Shown: positions 45,027-53,722, counted from the stretch's first letter. The stretch is DNA of 64,000 bases from CAZFER01 sp964517495 (GCA_964517495.1 CAZFER010000002.1:1-64000); one strand, 5' to 3'. Program-made: numbers and translations. Notes: generated by a model not told the origin, from the sequence alone.

Positions 45027-46028
45027 TTACTCATTCGCGGAGACAAGTTCAATCATCGACTCGCCCATTGATTCGCCTATGAGATAGAAGGTTTCCCAAT
45101 TGCGCATCCAATGGTATCCCTGCTTTGAAGGCGATTCTTCTTCCGTCCTCTGAAAGTCACGGGTTTCAACGCCGGCTACATTACCTTTAAATTCGGGATA
45201 TTTTTTTGGATCGCCAAGAGCGAGCTGAGCGTTCATCAGTTTTTCGACCTTTTCCTTGTAACGGGCTGGAATATCCCATCCCCCCATACCGGTATTGGCG
45301 ATCACAAAGGGTAGTTTTTCGATCCCCAGGTCTTTCCTGATATCTTTTACAAAGTTAACCATGTTCTTTTCATAGGCGTCGACCGCTTTTTGATTAATAC
45401 GGTCATTCCAGCCCTGGTGCCAGCCAAAACCAATGATCTCATACCCATTACTCTTATAATGTGGATAATACTTTTTTAAATTACCGGTGATCTCTTCAAC
45501 ATGCCGCAGGATTTCAGCATACTGGAAGCCTTTGTCCCCATCTTTTTCTGGCGGCGGGTAATCCTCTGAACTTGGCGGTAAAAAGTTATGAAAAAGCGAC
45601 CTGCCGCCCCATGCCGATTTAATCAGCAATACTGGGTCTTCGTAGTAGTCACCAATAATAAAACCAAAAGCATATTCAGGGCCGATGTGGCCAGCGTTCG
45701 CTCCATAGCCTGTCGTAAGCCAGCCCATTTTCTCCTTGTCTTTATAAGAGATATCCACGATCCAAACATCATCCCGGACAACAGGCTTACCATTTTCATC
45801 AACCAGGTGGCCATAATCTTCCGGATTGCTTTTGACATACGTTTCCATCGTCCCCGGGCTGCCTTTCAGCTGGCCAAATCCAACCATATTTGACTGACCA
45901 GACAGAATAAATATCTTCAGCTTCCCATTGGCTGGGCAGGTCTTCTTCTCCACAGATTCGCCTGCGTAAGAAACAAACGCTATCACCAACAAACACACTC
46001 CCACAAAGAACTTCTTTATAACCATCAT
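45027..46028 (-). CDS. Sialate O-acetylesterase-like (SASA/SGNH) carbohydrate esterase
   Basis: A 333-residue secreted protein with signal peptide MMVIKKFFVGVCLLVIAFV, cleaved near SYAGES. The SGNH nucleophile block is KIFILSGQSNMVGFG (Ser at about residue 47), and GFGWHQGWND corresponds to the conserved block with the stabilising residues. Such enzymes remove acetyl groups from sialic acid or plant glycans. AGGAG lies 5 bases before the ATG. The start is only 7 bases beyond the vapC-like stop, so translation from the toxin-antitoxin transcript is likely. Confidence 0.85.
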   Translation of the reverse strand: MMVIKKFFVGVCLLVIAFVSYAGESVEKKTCPANGKLKIFILSGQSNMVGFGQLKGSPGTMETYVKSNPEDYGHLVDENGKPVVRDDVWIVDISYKDKEKMGWLTTGYGANAGHIGPEYAFGFIIGDYYEDPVLLIKSAWGGRSLFHNFLPPSSEDYPPPEKDGDKGFQYAEILRHVEEITGNLKKYYPHYKSNGYEIIGFGWHQGWNDRINQKAVDAYEKNMVNFVKDIRKDLGIEKLPFVIANTGMGGWDIPARYKEKVEKLMNAQLALGDPKKYPEFKGNVAGVETRDFQRTEEESPSKQGYHWMRNWETFYLIGESMGESMIELVSANE

Positions 46029-46035
46029 TTAACTC

Positions 46036-46437
46036 CTATTTTAGAATCCAATCAAAATGAGAATCGCCTTTAAGTGCCCGATCAAAGGTTGCAGTACCGG
46101 TACATCCATATTCATGGTTGATCCTGCCAATAAGATAATCCGCAAGGTCTCCTTTTCCTTGAGCATAGTCATTCACGCCTTGCCGCATAATATCTTTTTG
46201 TTCTAACTCAAACTGTTTTGTAACTAAAATCTTTTCAAGAACGGTAGTGATCTCCTTCTTACTAAAACCATAGCTCGATTCAAGCACCCAAATGAGCTCA
46301 CATAAAACAATGGAATTTATAAATATACTCTCACCTTTCGATATAGCATCTTTGATATAAGCGGAGGCCTTTTCTGCCTGTTGAGGTTCGTCTCTTACAA
46401 AGTATCGAACTAACACATCTGTGTCCAAGCCCCTCAT
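46036..46437 (-). CDS. PIN-domain toxin (VapC-like)
   Basis: A 133-residue PIN domain protein with the acidic residues of the metal site in GLDTDVLVRYF (N-terminal Asp), LCELIWVL (Glu), GKGDLADYLIG (Asp) and ATFDRAL (C-terminal Asp). PIN toxins cleave RNA, often initiator tRNA. It is preceded 3 bases upstream by an AbrB-type antitoxin gene. All four acidic positions appear intact. Confidence 0.9.
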   Translation of the reverse strand: MRGLDTDVLVRYFVRDEPQQAEKASAYIKDAISKGESIFINSIVLCELIWVLESSYGFSKKEITTVLEKILVTKQFELEQKDIMRQGVNDYAQGKGDLADYLIGRINHEYGCTGTATFDRALKGDSHFDWILK

Positions 46438-46440
46438 CGC

Positions 46441-46683
46441 TTATTCTCCCTTAAAGCGTCTTTTAACATCCATCTTCATTTTTTCAATACGAACAGGCTT
46501 CATTCCCGGCTTATGAAGAATGCCTTCCAGTTCCGTTATGTCAGAGGTAGAGGGCTCAAGAATCACTTTCCCATTTTCATCCACAATAAAATCAACCTTA
46601 TCACCTGGATGTAAATTCAGGTGTTCCCTTATCTGTTTTGGAATGGTGGTTTGACCTTTCGAAGTCATGAGCGAGGTAGGCAT
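46441..46683 (-). CDS. AbrB/MazE-type antitoxin
   Basis: An 80-residue protein with the swapped-hairpin AbrB fold, MTSKGQTTIPKQIREHLNL and GDKVDFIVDENGKVIL, then a C-terminal tail that would bind the PIN toxin (GMKPVRIEKMKMDVKRRF). First gene of the module; it normally represses its own promoter. It is separated from vapC by 3 bases. Confidence 0.9.
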   Translation of the reverse strand: MPTSLMTSKGQTTIPKQIREHLNLHPGDKVDFIVDENGKVILEPSTSDITELEGILHKPGMKPVRIEKMKMDVKRRFKGE

Positions 46684-46785
46684 CCCTCAAAGTCCTTTCT
46701 TTTCATGAAATTCTTATACTATCGTAAGGATTACACAAACTAAGGTCAAGACAGACATGGTGACCAAGGGAAAACGCACGAGTGT

Positions 46786-46814
46786 CAAGGGTAAAACGCC
46801 GTTCTTTACCCTTG
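46786..46814. repeat. Hairpin CAAGGGTAAA/TTTACCCTTG, copy 1
   Basis: Ten-base perfect arms (46786-46795, 46805-46814) with a 9-base loop. The same arms recur at 58152-58180, so this is a repeat family. Confidence 0.7.
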
Positions 46815-46853
46815 AAAACCACCTTCGATACATCACCAGGGTGGCAACGTACC

Positions 46854-46885
46854 AATCCGGGGAGCATCGGCTTCCAGCCGGTGCG
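46854..46885 (+). repeat. 32-base intergenic repeat, copy 1 (ATCGGCTTCCAGCCGGT)
   Basis: Identical over 32 bases to 52032-52063. The core ATCGGCTTCCAGCCGGT contains a short CGGCT/AGCCG hairpin. Both copies are in intergenic DNA, on the same strand. Confidence 0.8.
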
Positions 46886-47129
46886 TCTCAACTCAACATA
46901 GGGAGGGCAAATCTCCCGATAAGCCAATGTGCACGATAAAACCTTACCCAACAATAAAATTTTTCATACTTTTCCCCCTTAAAATTCACCTTTTTAAAAA
47001 AAATTAAAAAAATATTAATCCTTTCATATTATTCCACTTACGAATGCACCCCTATATATAAATCCCCAAAAAACACTCAAAAATACGTCTTTAATTCCCC
47101 AAAAAAGTCGGATTCAGCTCTATTAGTAG

Positions 47130-47174
47130 GAAAGCACACCGTGCCTCCGCGATTGGAATATCGCCCGTGCTTTC
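47130..47174. repeat. 45-base two-level hairpin
   Basis: GAAAGCAC (47130-47137) pairs perfectly with GTGCTTTC (47167-47174), and inside it GCGAT (47149-47153) pairs with ATCGC (47160-47164). It could be part of a non-coding RNA or an imperfect terminator. Only one copy was seen. Confidence 0.5.
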
Positions 47175-47178
47175 TAAA

Positions 47179-47194
47179 TGATTAACGTTAATCA
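47179..47194. promoter_or_regulatory. 16-base perfect palindrome, operator-like
   Basis: TGATTAACGTTAATCA, a perfect two-fold symmetric site, lies 4 bases after the 45-base hairpin. This is the size and shape of a repressor operator, but no promoter or adjacent gene can be tied to it. Confidence 0.4.
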
Positions 47195-47699
47195 GATTAA
47201 ACGAACAGGGTGCTAATTAAAAAGGATTATACCCTCCTCGCTTCGAAAGGATCGAGGACCATTTAGCGAAGAACAAAGGCCGATTAAATTTATCTTCGTC
47301 AGTGCGAAAGCGCTGAGATAACCAAGATAGGATAAATCGAAGCCCCTCGACCCAAAAATCGGGGCGCCCCGTAATAAATCGGAACAAACAAAAGACAATC
47401 ACGTATTTTATTAGGTATGAATCATGACGAGGATATAAACCAATTAATCTAAACACAAATTAAGACGCATAAGCGAAGAAAATCCCATGAAACTCACTAA
47501 TAACACAGGGGCATAACCATGCCTCCAGTCTGACCAGGGATATTCTCCACCTAATATTAAATCCGTGAAATGGATTAATTCGTTCCATTCCACAGGGCTA
47601 ATCCGTATTTATTTCAAGGATGGAATTGTTTTCTACTTAAACGTGTGTTATCTATAACTAATAGATTACAATTTTTACCCATTGACCAGGAGATCTGTA

Positions 47700-49592
47700 A
47701 TGAGAAACGTTGCCAATGCGTTTTTTCGTCTTTTATTTTCGGCCTTAAATATTTTACTCCTCTCGATTTATCTCAATTTCAGTCCAAATACTTCAGCCCA
47801 AACCATTTCTATATCAGAAACTCCCACCAATCTCCCCAAACACATCTCATTATTGGGTACCTATCATGAACGTGAGATGTATGAGCCAATCAAAGAAAAA
47901 TTTCGAAAAATCAGCATGGCACTGGTTCGATATCGGCACGATCACAACGGACAGTTGCCAGAATGGCTCTCAGATTTATTCCCAAACTATCTTGAAGATG
48001 AAAAAGTTCTTTTGGATGAAGATGTTCCAACTGGAACCACCTATCCCATCTTAACCGATACAAAAATACCCACCAATTTCTTATATGAATTCGCTAATGC
48101 CCCCCACGGCAATCAAACCTATCGCGAGTGGAAAATGGATCAGATGAACGAATATGGCGATATGGTTCCAGTGGTTCGCTATCACACCCGCCCCAAAGCC
48201 TTGAACCTGAGTTACGGCGGCATGATTTACTTGAGTTCCATCATGTGGGAAAATACGGCCCCCACTGGCCATTCACCCGAAGACCATGCCGCAAAAGTTA
48301 GGCAACAATTATTAACCATCGCATCGGCAATCCTCAAATACCGGGAGGAAAATAAAAACGATCCCCCAAACCTGGCCGCCTTGGTTCCAAACTATATTGA
48401 TAACCCGGCTGATTTAACCAATAAGATCACCAAACAACCGTTCACCTATACCTTTGAAAACAACAACCCTGAACAGCGCAAATTATATTATGCCCTGCGC
48501 AACACCTACGGAGCCTATGTCCCCATCGTTCAAGCAAAAAATGTTTTACCCAATAGCAATGTAATCAATGTCGGGTATACCGGTGAAATATGGGAAAGCA
48601 CAAATGACTGGGAAAGCGATTTGCTGGTTCATCAAACCATACCAATTACCAGTAATCCATTTCGCGAAACCCAAATTGAAGTCCCCCACCATTTTTATGG
48701 AATCGGTGCGAAATTACGATGGATTGATGATCAACAGTCCGGCTTAAAAGTAATCGAAGTCTATGAAGGAACACCCGCTGATAATGAAGGACTTCAAAAA
48801 GATAATTTCATTATCGGATTTAATGATAATATCATCGGCGCACAAAATTCCTCACTTCGAAATAAAACCGATGTTTTCCGATTCATCCAATCCTCAGGCA
48901 ATCAGAAAACCCTCGTCAACTACATTCCAAAAGGCGTAACCCAACCCCAAAGCATTTCAATCAAACCCGTTTTAATGAAAATTGTGGATGGGAAAACAGT
49001 TCCCGTTCACCAAGATCCCCCTCCATCCAATGTGCCAGGAAAAAAGGAAGGCCCCCTGACATCATTGGAAAAAATTCGATTCCCCCACCAAATGACTGTC
49101 TATAACGGCCAGTGGGATATCAAAGGAGCAACCGTAAAACAAAAAGATGTTTACGCTCAACACACTCTCTTAATGTTTGATCCAATGGTCGATAAAGGCG
49201 AACTTGAATTCCAAGCCCGTGCCGTTAGTGGCTATGAAGGATTTCGCGTTATTTTTGGTTATCAGTCACCCGATTCATATTTCGTCTGGAACCTGGGAGG
49301 GTGGACAAACACCATGATGGGTATCGAACATTGGCATGGCTTGGATTCAGCATCACCTAAAAATCTATTACGAAATTTTGATAAACCCTTTAAAGTTCAA
49401 TACGAAAAATGGTACAAAATCCGTGTCCACATCAACAATCAAACCGGCAGGATGCGTGGTTTCATCGATGATAAAAACGTGTGGGAATTTCACGCTGGAA
49501 GTTTAGGCCCCCTCAAAGGCCGCTTCGGAATCGGCACCTGGCGAACCATCTCAGAATTCAAAAATATCAATATAAAAGGCTCTCAACCATGA
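47700..49592 (+). CDS. Secreted PDZ-domain protein with pilin-like and LamG-like regions
   Basis: The ATG at 47700 (AGGAG 7 bases upstream) starts MRNVANAFFRLLFSALNIL, a signal peptide cleaved near TSAQ. The 630-residue protein then has two similar segments that resemble pseudopilin headpieces without the N-terminal helix: ISMALVRYRHDHNGQLPEW...FPNYL (about residues 66-95) and IASAILKYREENKNDPPNL...VPNYI (about 205-235). A PDZ domain is at about 330-420 (LKVIEVYEGTPADNEGLQKDN). A C-terminal concanavalin-like domain (about 460-630) ends GRFGIGTWRTISEFKNINI, as in glycosidase accessory domains. No protease motif is present. A periplasmic adaptor or carbohydrate-binding role is inference. Confidence 0.75.
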   Translation: MRNVANAFFRLLFSALNILLLSIYLNFSPNTSAQTISISETPTNLPKHISLLGTYHEREMYEPIKEKFRKISMALVRYRHDHNGQLPEWLSDLFPNYLEDEKVLLDEDVPTGTTYPILTDTKIPTNFLYEFANAPHGNQTYREWKMDQMNEYGDMVPVVRYHTRPKALNLSYGGMIYLSSIMWENTAPTGHSPEDHAAKVRQQLLTIASAILKYREENKNDPPNLAALVPNYIDNPADLTNKITKQPFTYTFENNNPEQRKLYYALRNTYGAYVPIVQAKNVLPNSNVINVGYTGEIWESTNDWESDLLVHQTIPITSNPFRETQIEVPHHFYGIGAKLRWIDDQQSGLKVIEVYEGTPADNEGLQKDNFIIGFNDNIIGAQNSSLRNKTDVFRFIQSSGNQKTLVNYIPKGVTQPQSISIKPVLMKIVDGKTVPVHQDPPPSNVPGKKEGPLTSLEKIRFPHQMTVYNGQWDIKGATVKQKDVYAQHTLLMFDPMVDKGELEFQARAVSGYEGFRVIFGYQSPDSYFVWNLGGWTNTMMGIEHWHGLDSASPKNLLRNFDKPFKVQYEKWYKIRVHINNQTGRMRGFIDDKNVWEFHAGSLGPLKGRFGIGTWRTISEFKNINIKGSQP

Positions 49593-49596
49593 GTCG

Positions 49597-50469
49597 TTAT
49601 TTATGCTTATTTTGTATCCGCTCCTCCACTTCAGCACATATTTTTTCAAAAATAGTGGATGGTTTGCGTTGGTATTTGGTATGAAAGGAACTATAACCTT
49701 TAAGATAATCCATGGCATTGGCAATGGCAGACATATGAGGAATCACGGTATGAAATGGCTCTGGTATAATCCCATATTCATCCCGTTTTTGCGCCACCCA
49801 ATTCATAATGTTGCGGTGTTTGGCCACTTGAACACGAACCATTGACCAAAGCGTGCCTAAACAACGAATTTTCTTGTACCCCCGCATTCTCAGCCGGTTA
49901 AGTAAATAAAGCGAACCCCGCACCGATAAACGGTCAGGAATGCTGGGTAATATAAAATAATCCGCCGCCGCCAACAGAAACAATACCTGGATCACAAAAG
50001 TCGGTGGGCAATCCACAATAGTATAATCGTAACGCTCATGACACCAGCGCGAAAAAATTCGTCTCAATTGATTGAATCGCCTAAGAAAATCCTCATTACT
50101 TTGATGTCCTTTTCGTGCTTTGGCCATATTAGTGGTAAATTCATCTATCCTGTGGGAACAGGGAATACAATCGATATTCTTTTTAATGGATGAAATGTTG
50201 GATGCCTTTGGAGTAACATAATCTTCAATCGAATCAGGATTGAATTCCTCACTCAACATAAATGCCAAGAGATCGTGAAGCGTTCTTTTATGTGACTCGG
50301 CATGACCTAATTGCTCTGGACCAAGCAACAACTCACCCGCCATGGATTGGTGATCGGCATCGACAAAAAGCACCCGCTTGCCTTGAGAAGCAAAACATTC
50401 GGCAATTGCAACCGAATTGGTTGTTTTTGCCACCCCACCCTTCAAATTTAAAAACATGATCATCGGCAT
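49597..50469 (-). CDS. Orphan ParA/MinD-family ATPase
   Basis: The ATG at 50469 (GGGA 6 bases upstream) gives 290 residues beginning MPMIMFLNLKGGVAKTT, the deviant Walker A of the family. Then come VLFVDADHQS (Walker A'), a long charged insert (about residues 55-115) and YTIVDCPPTFVIQVLFLL (Walker B). Such ATPases position plasmids, chromosomes or protein clusters. No ParB partner or parS site was seen next to it, so it may position another cargo. A longer frame upstream lacks a ribosome site. Confidence 0.85.
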   Translation of the reverse strand: MPMIMFLNLKGGVAKTTNSVAIAECFASQGKRVLFVDADHQSMAGELLLGPEQLGHAESHKRTLHDLLAFMLSEEFNPDSIEDYVTPKASNISSIKKNIDCIPCSHRIDEFTTNMAKARKGHQSNEDFLRRFNQLRRIFSRWCHERYDYTIVDCPPTFVIQVLFLLAAADYFILPSIPDRLSVRGSLYLLNRLRMRGYKKIRCLGTLWSMVRVQVAKHRNIMNWVAQKRDEYGIIPEPFHTVIPHMSAIANAMDYLKGYSSFHTKYQRKPSTIFEKICAEVEERIQNKHK

Positions 50470-50616
50470 GTTTATCCCACTCCATAAAACACATTTTAAA
50501 TCAATAAGGCATTGAGAATCAATGCTCCTTAATGGCATAAAACCATCCACACCCATTCTATTCCTGCGCTTTTGTGGCAAAATGATAAGTATTATAAAAT
50601 CATAGGGAGGATATCG

Positions 50617-51189
50617 ATGTTCAAGAAGAAGCCAGCAGAATCTGGATTCACCTTAATTGAATTGTTGATTGTTGTAGCCATTATTGGAATCCTGGCAGCT
50701 ATCGCGGTGCCAAATTTTTTGAATGCTCAATTGCGGGCAAAAATCGCCCGTGTGGAAGCAGAATTCAAAACCATCAATACAGCTTTTGAAATGTACCGTT
50801 TGGAACAGGGCGGCGATATCCCCCGCTGGGGAGCACTTGGCTGGGCTGGTGCATGGGCAAAACTGACCTCCCCGATTCCTTACATGTCACTGCGGCCTGT
50901 GGACGTTTTCCAACCCAAACATTCATCCCAGTTTGTCAACAATCACAATTGGTATGAATTTAATGGCTGCAATGGCCGAACCCCAATGAAGAATTTCTCA
51001 GGTGATCAAAAAGTCGTGGATTATGTTATTGTCAGCCTGGGGCCGGATAGTATTGATGACACCCGCCAAATCTCTGACTATCCCAATTCTGGCTTATTCT
51101 TTCCTTACGCGGCAAGCAATGGGTTGATCTCGTCAGGGGACATCCTGAAAGAAACCAAACCAGGCCTAAATCCCATTCGAAGCCAGTAA
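50617..51189 (+). CDS. Pseudopilin (third copy)
   Basis: GGGAGG stands 7 bases before the ATG at 50617. MFKKKPAESG precedes the cleavage site, and FTLIELLIVVAIIGILAA with NFLNAQLRAKIARVEAE forms the assembly helix, close to the two tandem genes at 34 kb. The headpiece contains WAKLTSPIPYMSLRPVDVF and ends with PYAASNGLISSGDILK, the same family layout. Divergent from the ParA-like gene; convergent with a fourth pseudopilin across a shared terminator. Confidence 0.85.
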   Translation: MFKKKPAESGFTLIELLIVVAIIGILAAIAVPNFLNAQLRAKIARVEAEFKTINTAFEMYRLEQGGDIPRWGALGWAGAWAKLTSPIPYMSLRPVDVFQPKHSSQFVNNHNWYEFNGCNGRTPMKNFSGDQKVVDYVIVSLGPDSIDDTRQISDYPNSGLFFPYAASNGLISSGDILKETKPGLNPIRSQ

Positions 51190-51211
51190 ATGTCAACCAT
51201 TTTAATGTAAT

Positions 51212-51250
51212 CACCAATAAACCGGGCTGCAACAGCTCGGTTTATTGGTG
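51212..51250. terminator. Bidirectional terminator between two convergent pseudopilin genes
   Basis: CACCAATAAACCG (51212-51224) pairs perfectly with CGGTTTATTGGTG (51238-51250). The pairing continues inward through a G-T pair and GCTG/CAGC to a 3-base loop, giving an 18-base stem. The right arm includes the stop codon of the minus-strand gene at 51242-51244. Confidence 0.75.
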
Positions 51251-51829
51251 TATTTTGGCGTCGGTAACAATAATATCCCCTCCCGAAACCAAACCATTGC
51301 TGGGGGAATAAAGATACGGCTTTATCCACTCACGCCCATCCCGCCTTGACATCATTCGCGATAACGTCACCCACACATAAGCCGCTCGATCCGGCCCCCA
51401 TGACATTAACGCGAATCGATCCCGCCGGTAAAACATAGGCTCACCTGACGTGGTGACAATGGTCCCGTAATACCAATAATGCAAATCCTTGAATGTAACA
51501 CCCCCCAATGTGATGGTAGGGGCAAACACGTCTTCACAACCACCAAATCCGTTGATATACGCCACCGGCGTGGTCAATCCAACATATTGGTGTCTACACA
51601 GTGGTGTATTGGGGCATGCTGTTAAAGGGGGCATGTCATGATCCAGGGAATATGAATTAATCGCGGTTTTAAGAGTCTTCAGCTGAGCATAGGTCGCCGC
51701 CAGCTGGGCTCGGATTTTGGCGTTGGAAAAATTAGGTAGCGCCACCGCAGTCAATAACCCAATAATTCCAACCACCACCAGCAACTCAATCAAAGTAAAA
51801 GCTTTGTTTTGCGTTTTATTGGTTTCCAT
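51242..51829 (-). CDS. Pseudopilin (fourth copy, more divergent)
   Basis: The start is placed at the ATG at 51829 (AGGA just upstream), giving METNKTQNK before AFTLIELLVVVGIIGLLTAV. A longer frame to 51946 is not expected. The hydrophobic helix is less similar to the other three (NFSNAKIRAQLAATYAQ). The headpiece has paired cysteines (ACPNTPLCRHQ) absent from the others, and ends with YLYSPSNGLVSGGDIIV. It shares a terminator with the third copy. Confidence 0.85.
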   Translation of the reverse strand: METNKTQNKAFTLIELLVVVGIIGLLTAVALPNFSNAKIRAQLAATYAQLKTLKTAINSYSLDHDMPPLTACPNTPLCRHQYVGLTTPVAYINGFGGCEDVFAPTITLGGVTFKDLHYWYYGTIVTTSGEPMFYRRDRFALMSWGPDRAAYVWVTLSRMMSRRDGREWIKPYLYSPSNGLVSGGDIIVTDAKIHQ

Positions 51830-52031
51830 TTTCCTGCTTAAAATTATATCAGTATTATCGATATTTATCACAAGAATTATAACGGGTAAGCCATATGAAT
51901 TAGAAAGAGAGTGAAAAATGAAATCGCCCCACCATTCCTCCCCCAATGAAATCTGAACTTTACCTATATTTATGGTGGCAAGTGGATTTCCCCCTTATTA
52001 AGGCTACTCTCCGTATACAAATCAGGGTGTA

Positions 52032-52063
52032 AATCCGGGGAGCATCGGCTTCCAGCCGGTGCG
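52032..52063 (+). repeat. 32-base intergenic repeat, copy 2 (ATCGGCTTCCAGCCGGT)
   Basis: Exact match to 46854-46885, lying between the fourth pseudopilin gene and the NCS1 permease. The following bases differ, so the repeat unit is about 32 bases with a CGGCT/AGCCG hairpin in its centre. Confidence 0.8.
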
Positions 52064-52237
52064 CTTCAATCAGACTGACACGCACTGGCTAATAGCTGAG
52101 GCTCCCCAGATGGCAAATGTTGAAAAGGTAACTCCAGGGCTGGTTTTCTTTTGCACATGCCACCTCGGGCTTGAAGAATGATTCATCGAAAGCGTATAAT
52201 CGCGAGATTATTCATTTTTTGTTTGGGAGGGATCCTC

Positions 52238-53722
52238 GTGTCTGACAGTGACGCTTTAACCGGAATGACAGAACGTTTGGATAAATTGTATGAATTTGAT
52301 CGTGAACCCGTCAGTGACGATCGGTTGCACGGTGGCTCAAGGTTCGCCTCAGTCTTTGCGGGCGAACACGTCGCCGGCACCGAATTTGTAATTGGAGCAT
52401 TTTTTGTCCTGCATGGCGTGAGTGCATTTGATCTTATCGTCGGCTTGTTAATTGGAAATCTCTTGGCAGTTCTATCCTGGACATTCATCTGTGCCCCCAT
52501 TGCCGTTCAGGTTCGCTTGACGCTTTATTGGTATCTCCGCCGTATTGCAGGCCCCGGCGTTACAGTTATATATAATATCGCCAATGCCTTCCTATATTGT
52601 ATCCTTGCTGGATCAATGATTGCGGTGGCCGCCACCGCGGTCGGGATTGCGTTCGACATCAACATGCCGGATTTATCGGATAAATACCCCAACAGCATTG
52701 GTTGGGTATTAACCGTCTGGCTGGTGGGCTCGGTGGTGGCAATTTTCGCCGTGTTAGGCTTTAAAAAAGTCAGTCAGTTTTCATCCGTGTGCGTACCCTG
52801 GATGTTCTTGGTGTTTATCGCCGGAGCCATTGCGGTCATGCCCTCTTTGGGTGAAATTAACTCTTTCTCAAAATTCTGGGAAATTGCCAATGCCAAAATC
52901 TGGACAGGCACCCCGGCGGTGGATGCCCAGGGCAATGCTTTACCCAAACTGGGCCTATGGCACATTATGTTTTTTGCCTGGTTCTGCAACCTCGCCATGC
53001 ATGTCTGTTTATCTGACCTTGCCCTGTTTCGCTATGCCAAAAGTTGGACCTACGGCTTTTACTCGGCACTTGGAATGTACTTGGGACATTTTCTGGCATG
53101 GATTTGCTCAGGCATAATGATGGCCGGTTATGCGGCCCAAAAAGGATATGTGGCTTCTGAATTTGCCAAGATCGCCCCTGGCGAAATGGCCTATGCCGCA
53201 TGTGGCCTGGCAGGTGCGATTGCAGTGGTGATCGCCGGTTGGACAACCGCCAATCCCACCATCTATCGCGCCGGTTTGGCTTTGCAAATTGTAACCCCCA
53301 ATTGGCCTCGTTGGAAAATGACCATTACCGCCTTTGTAGTCGCCACCACCCTGGCATGTTTCCCTCTCTTTGTAATGAAATTGCTCGATTTCGTGGCGAT
53401 TTACGGCCTAATCCTCATGCCCATTGGCGCAGTGGTGTTTGCTGAACACTGGCTTTTCCCCCGTTTGGGCTTGCAGCAATATTGGATTGAAAAACGCGGC
53501 TGGATGTTCAGCCCTCCCGCCTTGATTACCTGGATTGGCGTTCTATTGCTTTGTTTCCCGGCCGATCAAATGACCTATGGCTTCCTCAAAACCCCGATGG
53601 ATTTGATGGATATTCACCTCTTCTTCCGCTGGTTGCCGGGCTACATTATTGCCATGGTGCTTTATATCGTTTTAGCGTTTATATGGGGAGCAAAACTACA
53701 GGCTCCTCAGGAACAACAATAA
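52238..53722 (+). CDS. NCS1 family purine/pyrimidine or allantoin-type permease
   Basis: GGGAGG ends 7 bases before a GTG at 52238, which gives a 494-residue protein with a soluble N-terminus (LYEFDREPVSDDRLHGGSRF) and about 12 membrane segments. SVFAGEHVAGTEFVIGAFF and the FICAPIAVQVRLTLYWYLRR loop fit the nucleobase:cation symporter-1 family. An in-frame ATG at 52178 would place 20 hydrophobic residues in front and has no ribosome site. The substrate is not predictable. A 74-residue membrane protein gene follows 12 bases later. Confidence 0.85.
   Translation: MSDSDALTGMTERLDKLYEFDREPVSDDRLHGGSRFASVFAGEHVAGTEFVIGAFFVLHGVSAFDLIVGLLIGNLLAVLSWTFICAPIAVQVRLTLYWYLRRIAGPGVTVIYNIANAFLYCILAGSMIAVAATAVGIAFDINMPDLSDKYPNSIGWVLTVWLVGSVVAIFAVLGFKKVSQFSSVCVPWMFLVFIAGAIAVMPSLGEINSFSKFWEIANAKIWTGTPAVDAQGNALPKLGLWHIMFFAWFCNLAMHVCLSDLALFRYAKSWTYGFYSALGMYLGHFLAWICSGIMMAGYAAQKGYVASEFAKIAPGEMAYAACGLAGAIAVVIAGWTTANPTIYRAGLALQIVTPNWPRWKMTITAFVVATTLACFPLFVMKLLDFVAIYGLILMPIGAVVFAEHWLFPRLGLQQYWIEKRGWMFSPPALITWIGVLLLCFPADQMTYGFLKTPMDLMDIHLFFRWLPGYIIAMVLYIVLAFIWGAKLQAPQEQQ

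Larger units (their letters stand above)
46684..47699. other. 1-kb non-coding region with several structured elements
   Basis: Between the antitoxin and the PDZ protein. It holds a CAAGGGTAAA hairpin (46786-46814), an exact 32-base repeat (46854-46885), a 45-base two-level hairpin (47130-47174) and a 16-base palindrome (47179-47194), all described separately. Downstream, around 47340-47380, is another GC-rich segment (CCCCTCGACCC...TCGGGGCGCCCCG). Open frames seen here on the minus strand lack ribosome sites and family resemblance. Confidence 0.6.

Noticed and set aside
46703..46954. 83-residue minus-strand frame across two repeats
   Set aside because: It is built from the palindromic repeats themselves and has no ribosome site.
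47213..47456. Minus-strand open frames of 60-79 residues in the 1-kb gap
   Set aside because: No ribosome sites, unusual composition, and the DNA contains GC-rich stems, which fits non-coding DNA better.
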